Of a DNA stretch of 64,000 nucleotides, positions 1 through 9,687 are shown piece by piece (position 1 is the first letter of the stretch; every line of letters starts with the position of its first letter). Source of the stretch: an uncultured Spirochaetia bacterium (GTDB taxonomy: Bacteria > Spirochaetota > Spirochaetia > SZUA-6 > Bin103); contig CATQHW010000002.1 in assembly GCA_958296075.1 (NCBI GenBank), positions 806,001-870,000 on the forward strand. The letters are read 5' to 3'. The notes beneath the pieces are model-generated. The model searched no databases and was not told the DNA's origin. It saw only the letters and a program-made list of their open reading frames with translations. The translations under genes and the position numbers were made by a program.

Positions 1-2055
1 TGCCACTACCTGGGCGAGGACTTTCCCGAGGCGGCCGCCACGGTCCCCGCCGGATTCAGCGTCGAGGACGCGGAACGGGTGTGCGCCGGCTGGGTGGCGC
101 CGCAACGCCGGGCTGCCGACCCGGCCGCCAGCGTGCGGCTGCAGGTCGACCCCGAGTCGGGCCGTTACGAGGCGGTGCATCAGATACCGGAGTCCGCCGT
201 GTTCGGACGCCGGCTGCTGCTGGACAGCGACGCACGACTTACCCTGGAGGACGGCGCCCGTTACGCCAAGACGTTCTATCTGTATGCCGCCGCCCGCCGG
301 CGCGGCGCCGTCTACCGCCCCGGCTACTGCGGCGCGCTCTCGGCGGCGTGGCGTCAGCTCTACCCCGACTCGCCGACCAACCCGCCGCACACCCTGCGCG
401 CCGACTACGAGCTGCGCCTGCGCACGATGCTCGATGACCGCGGGCTGATCCAGGAGATCGCGCGCGGCGGGCGCACGTATCGCGTGTTCTACGTCGGGCG
501 CTGGGTGTACGGCGATGCCCCGACCGGCGGCGGGCGGTTCCTGCCCAAGGAGTACTTCCACCGCTTCGTCGGCTTCTCGTGGTCCGGCATGGCCGGGTTG
601 GCGGCCCACGCGGCGCTGGACCACGGCCTGCGCCACGACGACGACGGCGCGATGCGGGTCGCCGTCGACACGCTCGACTTCTTCGCCGAGCACGGCCGGT
701 CCCCGCTGGGCATCCTCTATCCCACCTACCATGAGGACCACGCCGGGATCGTCGACGCCTTCGGCACCTACTACGACGCCGGCCGCATCGACATGGGTCC
801 CCTGGGCGAGGGGTTGTACTGGTATCTGCGCTGCGCCGAGCGGCTCCGCCGGCACGGGAGCGAGCCGCCGCAGAGTTGGACCGTGGCGGTGCGCGGCTCC
901 CTTGACCGCATCATGGCGCTGTTCCCGGACGCCGACGTGCCGGGGCGCATCGACGGCGCCTCCGGGGAGCCGGCGGCGCGGCGCATCCAGCTCCTCTACT
1001 GGGAGCGCTCGCGCTGGACCGACCGCCAGACCCGCACGGCGGACATCCGCTTCGCCAAGCCCAGCGAGCGCGGCGCTACCAACTTCGTCTATCTGATCTG
1101 GGCGTACGTGCGCGCTGCCGGCTATTTCGATGAGCAGCGCTATCTCGATTACGCCGTTCTGCTGGGCGAGCTGGCGCTGCAGGTGATGGAGCGATTCGGG
1201 GTGTTCGCCGGCTCCGAGATGGACTTCTACAACATCGACAAGCGCCAGGGTCACGCGCTGCTGGCCGCCCACAACGAGCTGTACGCCGCCACCGGCGACC
1301 GGCGCTGGCTGGCTGCCGCGGAAGTGGCGGCCAGTTGGTTCGGGAGCTGGCAGTACCACTACAACGCCTGCACCGCCGGCGTCGAGCACCTGCCGCTGGG
1401 CCGCTGGGACTACCGCACGGTCGGCGGCACCACCGTCGACGTCAAGTACTCCACCAACAATCTGGTGTACGCCCAGGGCGCCGCGGAGCTATTGAAGCTG
1501 TGGCGGTACACCGCCGACCCGGAATGGTTCGAGCGCGCCCGGGCGCTGCTGCATCAAGGGGTGCAGAGCTCGCTGACGGAAGAGAAGCGGCGCTGGCTCA
1601 ACGCGCATTACCAGTCGGAAGCCCGGGTGCCGGCGCAGCATGCGTTCAATCCCGACACCCGGTTCGACCCCGCCTGCCTTGGCGGCGGTACGGAAGACGT
1701 GCTCCCGGCCTGGCCCTACCGCGGCAACTGGACCACCAAGTACGGAGCGATCCTGAGCATGTACATGCTGGCCGAGGCGCTGGACGTGGGTCCCATTCTG
1801 GCCCGCTACGGGGGCGTGACCTGCCGGCTGGGCGACGCGCCGCAACGGGACTGGGTGGGCGCACTGGAGACCGTCGATCGGGTGCGCGCGTGGCGCGCAG
1901 GCGGCGCCCTCACCATCGAGGCGCGCAACCTGGTGCCGGCCGCCGCCCGCTACACGGCCCGGGTGCTCGATGCCGGCGGCAAGCCCGTGGCGGAAGCCTC
2001 CGCCGATTTCGGTCCCGGCGCCGACGGGCGCATCCGGGTACCGCTCACCGGGTGA
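1..2055 (+). CDS. Glycan-active-like protein, probable helical-barrel fold (5' partial)
   Basis: The frame is open from base 1, so the true start lies outside the window; 684 residues are visible. A GTG at 79 is an internal valine rather than a convincing start, since nothing resembling a ribosome-binding site precedes it. The central part has repeated aromatic-rich helical segments (LYWYLRCAERL, FVYLIWAYVRAAGYFD, SWFGSWQYHYN) of the kind seen in six-hairpin (alpha/alpha)6 glycosidases and lyases. The last ~70 residues look like a small beta domain. No family signature or catalytic residue can be assigned. The peptide/oligosaccharide ABC operon begins 115 bp downstream on the same strand, so a role in carbohydrate breakdown is a guess from fold impression and context. 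Confidence 0.7.
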   Translation, partial: CHYLGEDFPEAAATVPAGFSVEDAERVCAGWVAPQRRAADPAASVRLQVDPESGRYEAVHQIPESAVFGRRLLLDSDARLTLEDGARYAKTFYLYAAARRRGAVYRPGYCGALSAAWRQLYPDSPTNPPHTLRADYELRLRTMLDDRGLIQEIARGGRTYRVFYVGRWVYGDAPTGGGRFLPKEYFHRFVGFSWSGMAGLAAHAALDHGLRHDDDGAMRVAVDTLDFFAEHGRSPLGILYPTYHEDHAGIVDAFGTYYDAGRIDMGPLGEGLYWYLRCAERLRRHGSEPPQSWTVAVRGSLDRIMALFPDADVPGRIDGASGEPAARRIQLLYWERSRWTDRQTRTADIRFAKPSERGATNFVYLIWAYVRAAGYFDEQRYLDYAVLLGELALQVMERFGVFAGSEMDFYNIDKRQGHALLAAHNELYAATGDRRWLAAAEVAASWFGSWQYHYNACTAGVEHLPLGRWDYRTVGGTTVDVKYSTNNLVYAQGAAELLKLWRYTADPEWFERARALLHQGVQSSLTEEKRRWLNAHYQSEARVPAQHAFNPDTRFDPACLGGGTEDVLPAWPYRGNWTTKYGAILSMYMLAEALDVGPILARYGGVTCRLGDAPQRDWVGALETVDRVRAWRAGGALTIEARNLVPAAARYTARVLDAGGKPVAEASADFGPGADGRIRVPLTG

Positions 2056-2170
2056 CGCCGCGGCGCGCGGGATACTCCGATCCGACCGGCGCGCTGGTCG
2101 ATTGCTACCTGCGGCCGGATCCGGTTAGGCTGCGCCGGCCGAAAGACCGACAGAGTACCGGAGGACCACC

Positions 2171-4099
2171 GTGAATCGATTACTGATGACATGTGCGCTG
2201 CTCCTGGCGGGCGGCGCCCTGGCGACGGCCAGCGCCCAGGAGGAGTCCGAGGGCGCAGCCCCCATGATGAGCGCCGCCGCCACCGGCTCCGGGGGCTATC
2301 AGGAGGCGCCGGCGTTCGCGGAGCGGTTGGCGGCCGGCGAACTGCCCCCGGTGGCCGAGCGGCTCCCGGAGAACCCGCTGGTGCTCACGCTGGAACGGAG
2401 CGCAGCTCCCGACGGCATGCTCGACGAGCTTCAGATCGGCAGCTACGGCGGCACCGTGCGGCTGATCAACCTGGCGCCCAACTTCGCGCCGGAAATGTAC
2501 TTCATGACGATCGAGACGCTGCTGGCGCGGCCCGGCTGGATCAGCATGGGACATCCGCTCACCGGCAACATCTACGAAAGCTACGACATCAGTCCTGACG
2601 GCACCACGTTCACCTTTCAGTTGCGCCGCGGCATGCGCTGGTCGGACGGCGAACCGCTGACGACGGCGGACGTGGCGTTCCACTACGAGGAGATACTGCT
2701 CAACGAGCAGCTCACCCCTAACGTCGGCTGGCAATACCGCTCCGGCCTGAGCCCCACCGGCGACGTGTACGACCTGGAGGTGATCGACGACTACTCGTAT
2801 CGCATCACCTTCGCGGAGCCGACTCCCGGTTTCCTGGACGAGATCAACAAGCCGTGGATGGACTACACGTCGTTCGTGCAGCCCAAGCACTACCTGTCTC
2901 AGTTCCACGCCAACTTCGCCGGCGCCGAGGAGTTGGCGGCAAAGGTGGCGGCCGCCGATCTGCTGGCCGACGAGTGGCCGCGCCTGTTCCAGATCAAGAT
3001 GCTCACGCCCTGGGAAGCGAAGACCCCGGACGTGGTGGACATTCCGGTGCTGCACCCGTGGGTGGTGACCAGCACCTCGCCGACGCAGACCGTGTTCGAG
3101 CGCAACCCGTACTACTTCAAGGTCGACGCTGCCGGCAATCAGCTCCCCTACATCGATCGCATCGTCAGCACCAAGGTGGAGGGCCCCGAGGGCGCCAGCC
3201 TGAAGATCATCGCCGGAGAAGTGGATCTGGCCGACGAGTTGGCGAAGATATCGTCGCTGCCGCTCTACCGCGAAAACGAAGACAAGGGGTACCGCGCGCT
3301 CACCTCGGGGGTCGCCTATAACCCGGTCGTGCACGCCTTCAACTTCGGATACGAAGATCCGGTATGGCGCCAACTGGCCGGTGATCTGCGCTTCCGCCGG
3401 GCGTTGAACCTGGCCATCGAACGCGATGAGATCATCGATGCGGTGTACTACGGCTTTGCCTCGCCGCCGGAGTGGATTCCCGCAACCTACGACCCGGAAG
3501 AGGCGAATCGGCTGCTGGATGCGGTGAGCCTGGACAAGCGCGACACCGACGGCTGGCGTCTGGCGCCCGACGGGTCGCGCTTCGAGATCAACCTGGAGGT
3601 GACCGCGCATCTGCCGGATACGGTGCCGGCCAACGAGCTGATCGTCGAACATTACCGCGCGGTGGGGCTGTATACGACCCTGGAGGTGGTGGACATCGGC
3701 CTGTTCATCGAGCGCCGCAACGCCAACCAGTACCAGATCGATACGTTGTGGAACGAGGCGACCACCCTGCACGCCTTCGGCCATGCCAAGGACCATCTGA
3801 TCAACCACATTCCGCCGTGGAGTCAGTGGTATCGGTCGGGCGGCGAGCAGGGAGAGGAGCCGCCGGTATGGTTCCAGGAACTGTACGACCTGGGACTCGG
3901 CATAGGCCCGGGAATTCCGTGGGACCAGGAGATCGTCGATCGCTACCGGCAGACGTTCTTCGAGACGATCCCACAGATCAACGTGACCTATGATCCGGCG
4001 ACCGTGCTGATCGTCAACGAGCAACTCGGCAACCTGTTCACCGAGGGCGTAGCGCAGTGGGTGATCTACAGCTCGGAACAGCTCTATTACCGGAACTGA
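2171..4099 (+). CDS. ABC transporter substrate-binding protein, family 5 (peptide/oligosaccharide type)
   Basis: This is a 642-residue periplasmic binding protein of the SBP_bac_5 (DppA/OppA) family. The GTG start follows a GGAGG-type site. Residues 1-22 form a signal peptide ending ATASA, and there is no lipobox cysteine, so the mature protein should be soluble in the periplasm. The family core is clear: an ISPDGTTFTFQLRRGMRWSDG block near residue 140 and TADVAFHYEEIL after it. At over 600 residues it belongs to the long subgroup often linked to oligosaccharides rather than short peptides. Two cognate permease genes follow in the same direction. The substrate cannot be told from sequence. 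Confidence 0.93.
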   Translation: MNRLLMTCALLLAGGALATASAQEESEGAAPMMSAAATGSGGYQEAPAFAERLAAGELPPVAERLPENPLVLTLERSAAPDGMLDELQIGSYGGTVRLINLAPNFAPEMYFMTIETLLARPGWISMGHPLTGNIYESYDISPDGTTFTFQLRRGMRWSDGEPLTTADVAFHYEEILLNEQLTPNVGWQYRSGLSPTGDVYDLEVIDDYSYRITFAEPTPGFLDEINKPWMDYTSFVQPKHYLSQFHANFAGAEELAAKVAAADLLADEWPRLFQIKMLTPWEAKTPDVVDIPVLHPWVVTSTSPTQTVFERNPYYFKVDAAGNQLPYIDRIVSTKVEGPEGASLKIIAGEVDLADELAKISSLPLYRENEDKGYRALTSGVAYNPVVHAFNFGYEDPVWRQLAGDLRFRRALNLAIERDEIIDAVYYGFASPPEWIPATYDPEEANRLLDAVSLDKRDTDGWRLAPDGSRFEINLEVTAHLPDTVPANELIVEHYRAVGLYTTLEVVDIGLFIERRNANQYQIDTLWNEATTLHAFGHAKDHLINHIPPWSQWYRSGGEQGEEPPVWFQELYDLGLGIGPGIPWDQEIVDRYRQTFFETIPQINVTYDPATVLIVNEQLGNLFTEGVAQWVIYSSEQLYYRN

Positions 4100-4150
4100 C
4101 CGCTCCAAGCCGGCGCATGCCTTCCGGGGCTTCTGAGCGCCGGAGGGCAT

Positions 4151-5149
4151 ATGCTTGAGTACGTCGCGCGGCGGGTGGCGGCGTTCGTGCCGCTCCTGTT
4201 CCTGATCTCGGCGGTGAGCTTCGCGATCATCGAGCTCCCGCCGGGAGACTATCTCACCTCGTACCTGCTGCAGTTGGAGCTCCAGGGAAACCGGGTCACC
4301 GACGAGCAGGTGGCGAACCTCTCCGCATACTACGGGTTGGACCAGCCGGTCTACGCTCGCTATCTGCTGTGGCTGCGCAACATCGTCCTGCGCGGCAACC
4401 TCGGCTGGTCCTTCGCCCATGACCGGCCGGTGTCCGCCGTGATCGGCGAACGGATCGGACTGACGCTGGTGGTAACCGTCTCCACCCTCGTCTTCACCTA
4501 CCTGGCGGCGGTGCCGATCGGCGTCTATTCGGCGGTGCGGCAGTATTCCTTCTTCGACTACTTCTGGACCTTCTGGGGATTCGTGGGGCTGGCCGTTCCC
4601 AACTTCCTGTTCGCGCTGGTGCTCCTGTGGATCGCGTTCCGATACTTCGGAGTCGCCATTACCGGACTGTTCGCGCCCGAGTACGTCGACGCGCCGTGGA
4701 GTCTGGCGCGGGTGTGGAGCATGCTGCAACGGCTGTGGGCGCCGGTCCTGGTGGTAGGCACCGCCGGGATGGCGGGGTTGATCCGCGTCATGCGCGGCAC
4801 CTTGCTGGACGAGCTGCGCAAGCAGTACGTGGTGACCGCGCGCGCCAAGGGAGTCGGTGAAGGAAGGTTGCTGTTCAAGTATCCGGTCCGGCTTGCCATC
4901 AACCCGATCGTCAGCGGCATCGGCTGGCTGCTGCCGGCCATCATTTCCGGCGCCACGATCACGTCCATCGTGCTCAATCTGCCCACTACCGGGCCGGTGT
5001 TGCTGGGCGCGCTGCAGGCGCAGGACATGTACCTGGCGGGCAGCTTCGTGATGATCCTCAGCGTCCTGGTGCTGGCCGGCAACCTCATCTCGGACATCGT
5101 GCTGGCCTGGGTCGATCCCCGTATCCGGTTCGATCGCATCGAGTCGTGA
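4151..5149 (+). CDS. ABC transporter permease, DppB type
   Basis: A 332-residue inner-membrane permease of the binding-protein-dependent dipeptide/nickel family. It starts MLEYVARRVAAFVPLLFLISAV, with the N-terminal membrane helix typical of DppB. The hallmark YGLDQPVYARYLLWL segment is at residues ~57-71. The EAA loop (YVVTARAKGVGEGRLLFKYPVR) near residue 226 contacts the ATPase. Six membrane segments are expected. CGGAGGGC precedes the ATG. The stop codon overlaps the GTG of the next permease in a GTGA, indicating translational coupling. It should form a heterodimer with the downstream DppC-type protein and take substrate from the upstream binding protein. Confidence 0.93.
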   Translation: MLEYVARRVAAFVPLLFLISAVSFAIIELPPGDYLTSYLLQLELQGNRVTDEQVANLSAYYGLDQPVYARYLLWLRNIVLRGNLGWSFAHDRPVSAVIGERIGLTLVVTVSTLVFTYLAAVPIGVYSAVRQYSFFDYFWTFWGFVGLAVPNFLFALVLLWIAFRYFGVAITGLFAPEYVDAPWSLARVWSMLQRLWAPVLVVGTAGMAGLIRVMRGTLLDELRKQYVVTARAKGVGEGRLLFKYPVRLAINPIVSGIGWLLPAIISGATITSIVLNLPTTGPVLLGALQAQDMYLAGSFVMILSVLVLAGNLISDIVLAWVDPRIRFDRIES

Positions 5150-6243
5150 GCACGCGCGCCGGCGACGACGACCGCTACTACGTCGCGTCGCAGTGGCGCA
5201 TGATGTGGTGGAAGTTTCGCCGCCACCGGCTGGCGCTGGTGGCGGCCCCGGCGCTGGCGCTGCTGTACGTGGCGGCGTTGTTCGCGGACTTCGCCGCCCC
5301 GTACGGGGTGACCACCCGTTTTCCCGACCACTTGAACGCGCCGCCGAACCTCATCCGCATAGCCGGCGGCGCCGGCGGTGCGTACGTGTATGGCCTGCGG
5401 CTGGAGCGTCACCCGTACACGATGCGCAAGACATACCAGCTCGATCGCGAGCGGCGGTACCCGGTCCGGTTCTTCGGCGCGGGCGAGGAATACCGTTTCC
5501 TGGGGCTGTTCAAGACCCGCACGCACCTGTTCGTCCCGGCCGAGGAAGGCGCGCCCCTGTTTCTGTTCGGTACCGACCGGTTGGGGCGCGACCTGTTTTC
5601 CCGGGTGCTGCACGCCGCCCGTATCTCCCTGTCGATCGGCATGGTGGGCGTGTCGATCAGTACCGTTCTGGGAGTGCTCCTCGGCGGTCTGGCCGGCTAC
5701 TTCGGCGGCCTCGCGGACCGCGTGGTGATGCGTCTGGTCGATCTGCTGTCGTCCATTCCCACCATTCCGCTGTGGATGGGGCTGGCCGCGGCGGTACCCC
5801 GGCAGTGGAGCGTGGTCACGACCTATTTCGCCATCACGCTGATCCTGTCGCTGGTCGGCTGGACGCAACTCGCCCGCGTGGTGCGCGGTCGCTTCCTGTC
5901 GCTGCGCGAGGAGGACTTCGTGATGGCCGCGGTGGTGTCGGCGGCGACCGAGCGCGCCATCATCTTCGGGCACCTGCTGCCGTCGTTCCTGAGCTACGTC
6001 ATCGTGTCGCTGACCCTGGCGATTCCGGCGATGATCCTGGGCGAAACCGCTTTGAGCTTTCTGGGTCTCGGCATCCAGCCGCCGGCGGTGAGCTGGGGCA
6101 CGTTGCTGCAGGACGCGCAGAACTTCCAGGCGGTGGCGCGACAACCGTGGCTGCTCATCCCGTGCCTCTTCGTGGTGTTGACGGTGCTCCTCTACAACTT
6201 TCTCGGCGACGGCCTGCGCGACGCCGCCGATCCGTACTCCTGA
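5146..6243 (+). CDS. ABC transporter permease, DppC type
   Basis: A 365-residue permease, longer than the usual ~300 residues. The extra length is a periplasmic insertion of roughly 90 residues between the first membrane helix (residues ~28-46) and the conserved FGTDRLGRDLFSRVLHAAR block near residue 142. The EAA loop (VMAAVVSAATERAIIFGHLLP) lies near residue 260, and the C-terminal ETALSFLGLGIQPPAVSWG signature is intact. It overlaps the DppB-type gene by 4 bp. In most such operons ATPase genes (DppD/DppF) follow, but here the next sequence is a decayed DUF234 fragment and then an oppositely oriented gene. ATP hydrolysis must therefore come from subunits encoded elsewhere. Confidence 0.93.
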   Translation: MSTRAGDDDRYYVASQWRMMWWKFRRHRLALVAAPALALLYVAALFADFAAPYGVTTRFPDHLNAPPNLIRIAGGAGGAYVYGLRLERHPYTMRKTYQLDRERRYPVRFFGAGEEYRFLGLFKTRTHLFVPAEEGAPLFLFGTDRLGRDLFSRVLHAARISLSIGMVGVSISTVLGVLLGGLAGYFGGLADRVVMRLVDLLSSIPTIPLWMGLAAAVPRQWSVVTTYFAITLILSLVGWTQLARVVRGRFLSLREEDFVMAAVVSAATERAIIFGHLLPSFLSYVIVSLTLAIPAMILGETALSFLGLGIQPPAVSWGTLLQDAQNFQAVARQPWLLIPCLFVVLTVLLYNFLGDGLRDAADPYS

Positions 6244-6299
6244 GCGACCGCCTGCGCGTTTCGGTCAGCGCGGCGTTCGGCCGCCTCCGTGGGAGCCTG

Positions 6300-6578
6300 A
6301 TTCGTCAAGTCACGACTTGTCCAATCACGCAGATCGACGTGGTCGGCATGCGCGACGACAACTGGACCGATCTGGGCGAATGCAAGTGGGGCGCCGTCCG
6401 CTCACCGGCGGCCCTGGAAGCGGAACTCGACCGGAAGGCCGAGCGATACCCGAACAGCCGCGGCGCTACGCTCGGCCGCCGCTACTTCGTACGGCGCGCG
6501 CCGACCGCTCGGCGCGGTCGGGACGGCTGGTATTCGCTGGATGACCTCTACGAGCTGGCCGGCGCCGCGTCGTCGTAG
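6300..6578 (+). pseudogene. Remnant of a DUF234-type ATPase C-terminal nuclease-like domain
   Basis: About 90 residues in one frame, with no plausible start of their own, match the C-terminal domain of archaeal-type P-loop ATPases that end in DUF234. The pattern is IDVVG followed by GECKWG, the D...E-x-K arrangement of that PD-(D/E)XK-like fold. A YPNSRGATLGRRYFVRR segment and a terminal WYSLDDLYEL follow. The N-terminal AAA domain with Walker motifs is missing, so this is a truncated relic. It begins just after the DppC-type stop and its last 31 bp overlap the end of the convergent fadJ-like gene. A perfect 6-bp inverted repeat (CAAGTC/GACTTG, 6306-6319) sits at its ragged 5' edge. Confidence 0.6.
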
Positions 6579-8647
6579 AAGCGCGCGCCGGATGCGGCCA
6601 CGCGGCGCAGCAGCTCGGCCGGCGCGAAGCGCTCGCCGTGGCGGTCGCGCAGCGCCTCCAGCGCGGCGACGATCCGCGCCGCGCCGTGATCGTCGGCGTG
6701 CGCCAGGATGCCGCCGCGGTCTTGAGGAAATCCAGTGCCCAGGATCATCGTCATGTCCAGCGGCATCGGTTCGTTGACGATCCCTTCCTCCAGGCACCGG
6801 CTCGCCTCGTTGACCATCAGCGCCAGGCAGCGGTGCAGGTCGTCGCCGGTCGCCGCTCGCCGCTCGCCGGCCGGCCGCAGCGCCGCGGCCGCCGGGTTCG
6901 GCCGAGCGTCGCGGCCGGCGCCATACCGGTAGAAGCCGGCGCCGCTCTTGCGGCCCAGCATCCCGGCCGCGACCAGTGCGCGCGCCGGCTCCGGGCACCG
7001 GTAGCGGTCGCCGAACGAGCGCTTGAGGGAATCGGCGATCTTCACGGTGACGTCGATGCCGATCTCGTCCATGAGCCGGTACGGCCCCATCGGCAGGCCG
7101 AAACCGCCGGCCAGCCGGTCCAGCCCGTCCAGGTCTTCGATCTCGCCGGCCAGGTGCAGCGCTTCCAGCAGGTACGGGAACAGCACGCGGTTGGACACGA
7201 ACCCCGGCCGGCCGCCCACCACGATCGGCGTCTTGCCCAGGCCGCGCGCCAGCGCCAGCGCCGTGGCCGTCACCGCGTCCGCAGTGCCGGGCGCGCGGGC
7301 GATCTCCACCAGGGGCATGCGGTTCACCGGATTGAAGAAGTGCACCGCCACGAGCCGCTCGGGCCGCCGCAGCGCCGCCGCCAGTTCGTCGATCGGCAGC
7401 GACGACGTGTTGGTGGCGATGACGGTATCGGCGCCGACCCGCTCTTCCAGTGCGCGCAACACCCGTTTCTTGAGGTCGAGGTCCTCGGTCACCGCTTCGA
7501 TCACCAGATCCGCAGCCTCCAGCGCCGCAAGGTCGGTCGCGGCCTCGATCCGGCCGAGCCTTTCCTCCACGTCCGCGGCGGTCATGCGGCCGCGCCGCAG
7601 CGGGTAGTCGTACATGGAGCGCGCCGCCTGCATGCCCCGGTCGAGCCGGTCCTGATCGACGTCGCGCATGACCACCGGCAGGCCGGCGTCGCCGAGCGCC
7701 CAGGCGACGCCGGCGCCCATGGTGCCGGCGCCGAGCACCGCCGGCCGCCGGACCGGCAGCGGGGCGGCGGTGATACCCCAGCGTTCCTTGCGCAGCCGGT
7801 CGCGGTTGAAGAACATCCGCATCAGGTTGCGCCCGGCGCGGCTGCGGACCCGGGCCACGAACGCTGCCCGTTCCAGGTCGAGACCGGCGGCCATCGACGT
7901 CCCGGCCGAGGCGCGCACGACCTGCAGCGCGGCCAGCGGCGCTTCGTGGTGCAGCCGGCCGGCGGCGATGCGCTGCTTCGCCGCCGCGGTCTGCTGCGCG
8001 CTGACCGCCGGCGCCGGCATATCCGGATCGGTCCGGTCGGGCGCCGCTGCCAGCAACTCGTCCAGGGCGCGGTCCAGGTCACCGCTCGCCGCGCACCCGG
8101 CGGCAAGGCCGAGTTCCACGGCGCGCGGTCCGTCCACCGGTCGGCCCCCGCAGATCATTTCCAGGGCCGGCGCCGCCCCTATCAGCCGGGAAAGCCGCTG
8201 GGTGCCGCCCCAGCCGGGGATCAGCCCCAGGGTCACCTCCGGCAGACCCAGCACGCACCGGCGGTCGCCGGAGACCAGCCGGCAGGTGGTGGATAGGGCG
8301 AACTCCAGCCCGCCGCCCAGACAGGCGCCGTCGATCACGCTGACGGTCGGCATCCGCAGCGCCGCCACCCGACTGAACAGGCGCTGGCCGCGGGCGATGA
8401 AGGCGTCCGCCGCCTGCGGGCGGATGAGCGTCCGCAGTTCGTTGATGTCGGCGCCGGCGATGAAGCAGCCCGGCTTGGCGCTGCGGAACACCGCCGCGCG
8501 GATATCGACGTCGGCCTCGAGGTCGTCGAGCAGGCGTTCCAACTCGTCGAACACCGGGGTGGAGAAGGTGTTCACCTTCGAGCCCGGCTGGTCGAAGAGC
8601 ACTTCCAGCCGCCCGCCCGGGAGCCGTTGCGCGGTGATGGTCGCCAT
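6548..8647 (-). CDS. fadJ: Fatty-acid oxidation complex alpha subunit: enoyl-CoA hydratase / 3-hydroxyacyl-CoA dehydrogenase
   Basis: This 699-residue fusion is the normal size for FadJ/FadB. The N-terminal crotonase domain (residues 1-~190) carries FIAGADINEL and GACLGGGLEFALS, the substrate-binding and oxyanion-hole segments. A Rossmann domain begins near residue 305 with LGAGTMGAGVAWALGDAGL, and the dehydrogenase signature VAVHFFNPVNRMPLVEI lies near residue 440. Two C-terminal HCDH domains follow. It should hydrate 2-enoyl-CoA and oxidise the L-3-hydroxyacyl-CoA with NAD in the cytoplasm. No thiolase partner is in the window. It is divergent from the 2-oxoacid dehydrogenase operon across a 77-bp gap. 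FadB is the alternative label; function is the same. Confidence 0.92.
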   Translation of the reverse strand: MATITAQRLPGGRLEVLFDQPGSKVNTFSTPVFDELERLLDDLEADVDIRAAVFRSAKPGCFIAGADINELRTLIRPQAADAFIARGQRLFSRVAALRMPTVSVIDGACLGGGLEFALSTTCRLVSGDRRCVLGLPEVTLGLIPGWGGTQRLSRLIGAAPALEMICGGRPVDGPRAVELGLAAGCAASGDLDRALDELLAAAPDRTDPDMPAPAVSAQQTAAAKQRIAAGRLHHEAPLAALQVVRASAGTSMAAGLDLERAAFVARVRSRAGRNLMRMFFNRDRLRKERWGITAAPLPVRRPAVLGAGTMGAGVAWALGDAGLPVVMRDVDQDRLDRGMQAARSMYDYPLRRGRMTAADVEERLGRIEAATDLAALEAADLVIEAVTEDLDLKKRVLRALEERVGADTVIATNTSSLPIDELAAALRRPERLVAVHFFNPVNRMPLVEIARAPGTADAVTATALALARGLGKTPIVVGGRPGFVSNRVLFPYLLEALHLAGEIEDLDGLDRLAGGFGLPMGPYRLMDEIGIDVTVKIADSLKRSFGDRYRCPEPARALVAAGMLGRKSGAGFYRYGAGRDARPNPAAAALRPAGERRAATGDDLHRCLALMVNEASRCLEEGIVNEPMPLDMTMILGTGFPQDRGGILAHADDHGAARIVAALEALRDRHGERFAPAELLRRVAASGARFYDDAAPASS

Positions 8648-8724
8648 GGCGGAGACATGGTAGTCCGCCGGCCGGCTCCTTGACAGCCGGCAGCGGCGTC
8701 GCCAGTGTCGGCCCCGTGGCGCAG

Positions 8725-9687
8725 ATGACCTTCGCGCAATCGATCAACGCCGGCCTCCGGGAGGAGATGCGGCGGGACGCGGACATGGTGGTGATGGGCG
8801 AAGACGTCGGCCACTACGGCGGCGTGTTCGGCGTCACCCGCGGCCTGCAGGAGGAGTTCGGCGCCGAGCGGGTGCGCGACGCGCCGTTATGCGAGGCGGC
8901 GATCGTGGGCTTCTGCGTCGGGCTGGCCGTGGCCGGCAAGCCGGCGGTCGCCGAGCTGGAGTTCATGGACTTCGTCACCTTCGCCATGGACCCGATCGTC
9001 AACCAGGCGGCCAAGCTCCGCTATTTCTGGGGCGGCCAGGTATCGGTGCCGCTGGTGGTACGCGCCCCGGTGGCCGCCAACCTGGGCTTCGGCAGCCAGC
9101 ACTCGCAGAGCCTGGAGGCGTGGTTCATGCACGTGCCCGGCCTGCGCATCGCCATGCCCTCCAACGGCCATGACGCCAAGGGCCTGATCAAGACCGCGGT
9201 CCGCGACCCCAACCCGGTCCTGTTCATCGAGAACATCAGCCTCTACCCCAGCCGCGTCGAGATACCGGACCAGGAATACCTGATCCCCTTCGGACAGGCG
9301 CGTGTGGTCCGCGCCGGCACCGACGTTACCGTGGTGGCGCTGGCGTCGATGGTGCCCCGCGCGATGGAGGCCGCCGACGCGCTGGCGGCGGACGGCGTCA
9401 GCGTGGAAGTCATCGATCCGCGCACGCTGGCGCCGCTCGACATCGCCACGATCGTGGAGTCGGTGAAGAAGACCGGCCGCGTGGTGATCGCGCACGTGGC
9501 GCACAAGACCGGCGGCGCCGGCGCGGAGATCGCGCAGCAGATCACCGAACTGGCGTTCGATCACCTGGAAGCTCCGGTGCGCCGGGTCGCGGCGCTGGAC
9601 AACCCGGTGCCGGCCAGTCAGCCGCTGGAGACGCACCTGTTTCCGGGCACCGACGAGTTGGTGGAGGCGTGCCGTGCCCTCGGCTGA
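8725..9687 (+). CDS. 2-oxoacid dehydrogenase E1 component, beta subunit
   Basis: A 320-residue thiamin-diphosphate enzyme subunit, transketolase-like (pyruvate, acetoin or branched-chain type). I chose ATG 8725 because the family starts with a T-[FY]-x-[EQ]-[AS] block immediately before GLREEM...MGEDVGHYGG. A TTG at 8680 in the same frame would add 15 unrelated residues. The catalytic Glu of GED is present. The C-terminal transketolase domain shows GTDVTVVALASMVPRA and the EVIDPRTLAPLD motif. It precedes, and overlaps by 14 bp, the E1 alpha gene. This is the reverse of the usual alpha-beta order. It forms an alpha2beta2 decarboxylase that acylates a lipoyl domain, here presumably the short E2-like protein two genes on. 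Confidence 0.93.
   Translation: MTFAQSINAGLREEMRRDADMVVMGEDVGHYGGVFGVTRGLQEEFGAERVRDAPLCEAAIVGFCVGLAVAGKPAVAELEFMDFVTFAMDPIVNQAAKLRYFWGGQVSVPLVVRAPVAANLGFGSQHSQSLEAWFMHVPGLRIAMPSNGHDAKGLIKTAVRDPNPVLFIENISLYPSRVEIPDQEYLIPFGQARVVRAGTDVTVVALASMVPRAMEAADALAADGVSVEVIDPRTLAPLDIATIVESVKKTGRVVIAHVAHKTGGAGAEIAQQITELAFDHLEAPVRRVAALDNPVPASQPLETHLFPGTDELVEACRALG

Noticed and set aside
2180..4729. 849-residue open frame on the minus strand opposite the binding protein and permease
   Set aside because: Antisense open frame caused by GC-rich codon use. It has repetitive Arg/His/Gln-rich composition and no family motif, while the plus strand encodes clear transporter proteins.
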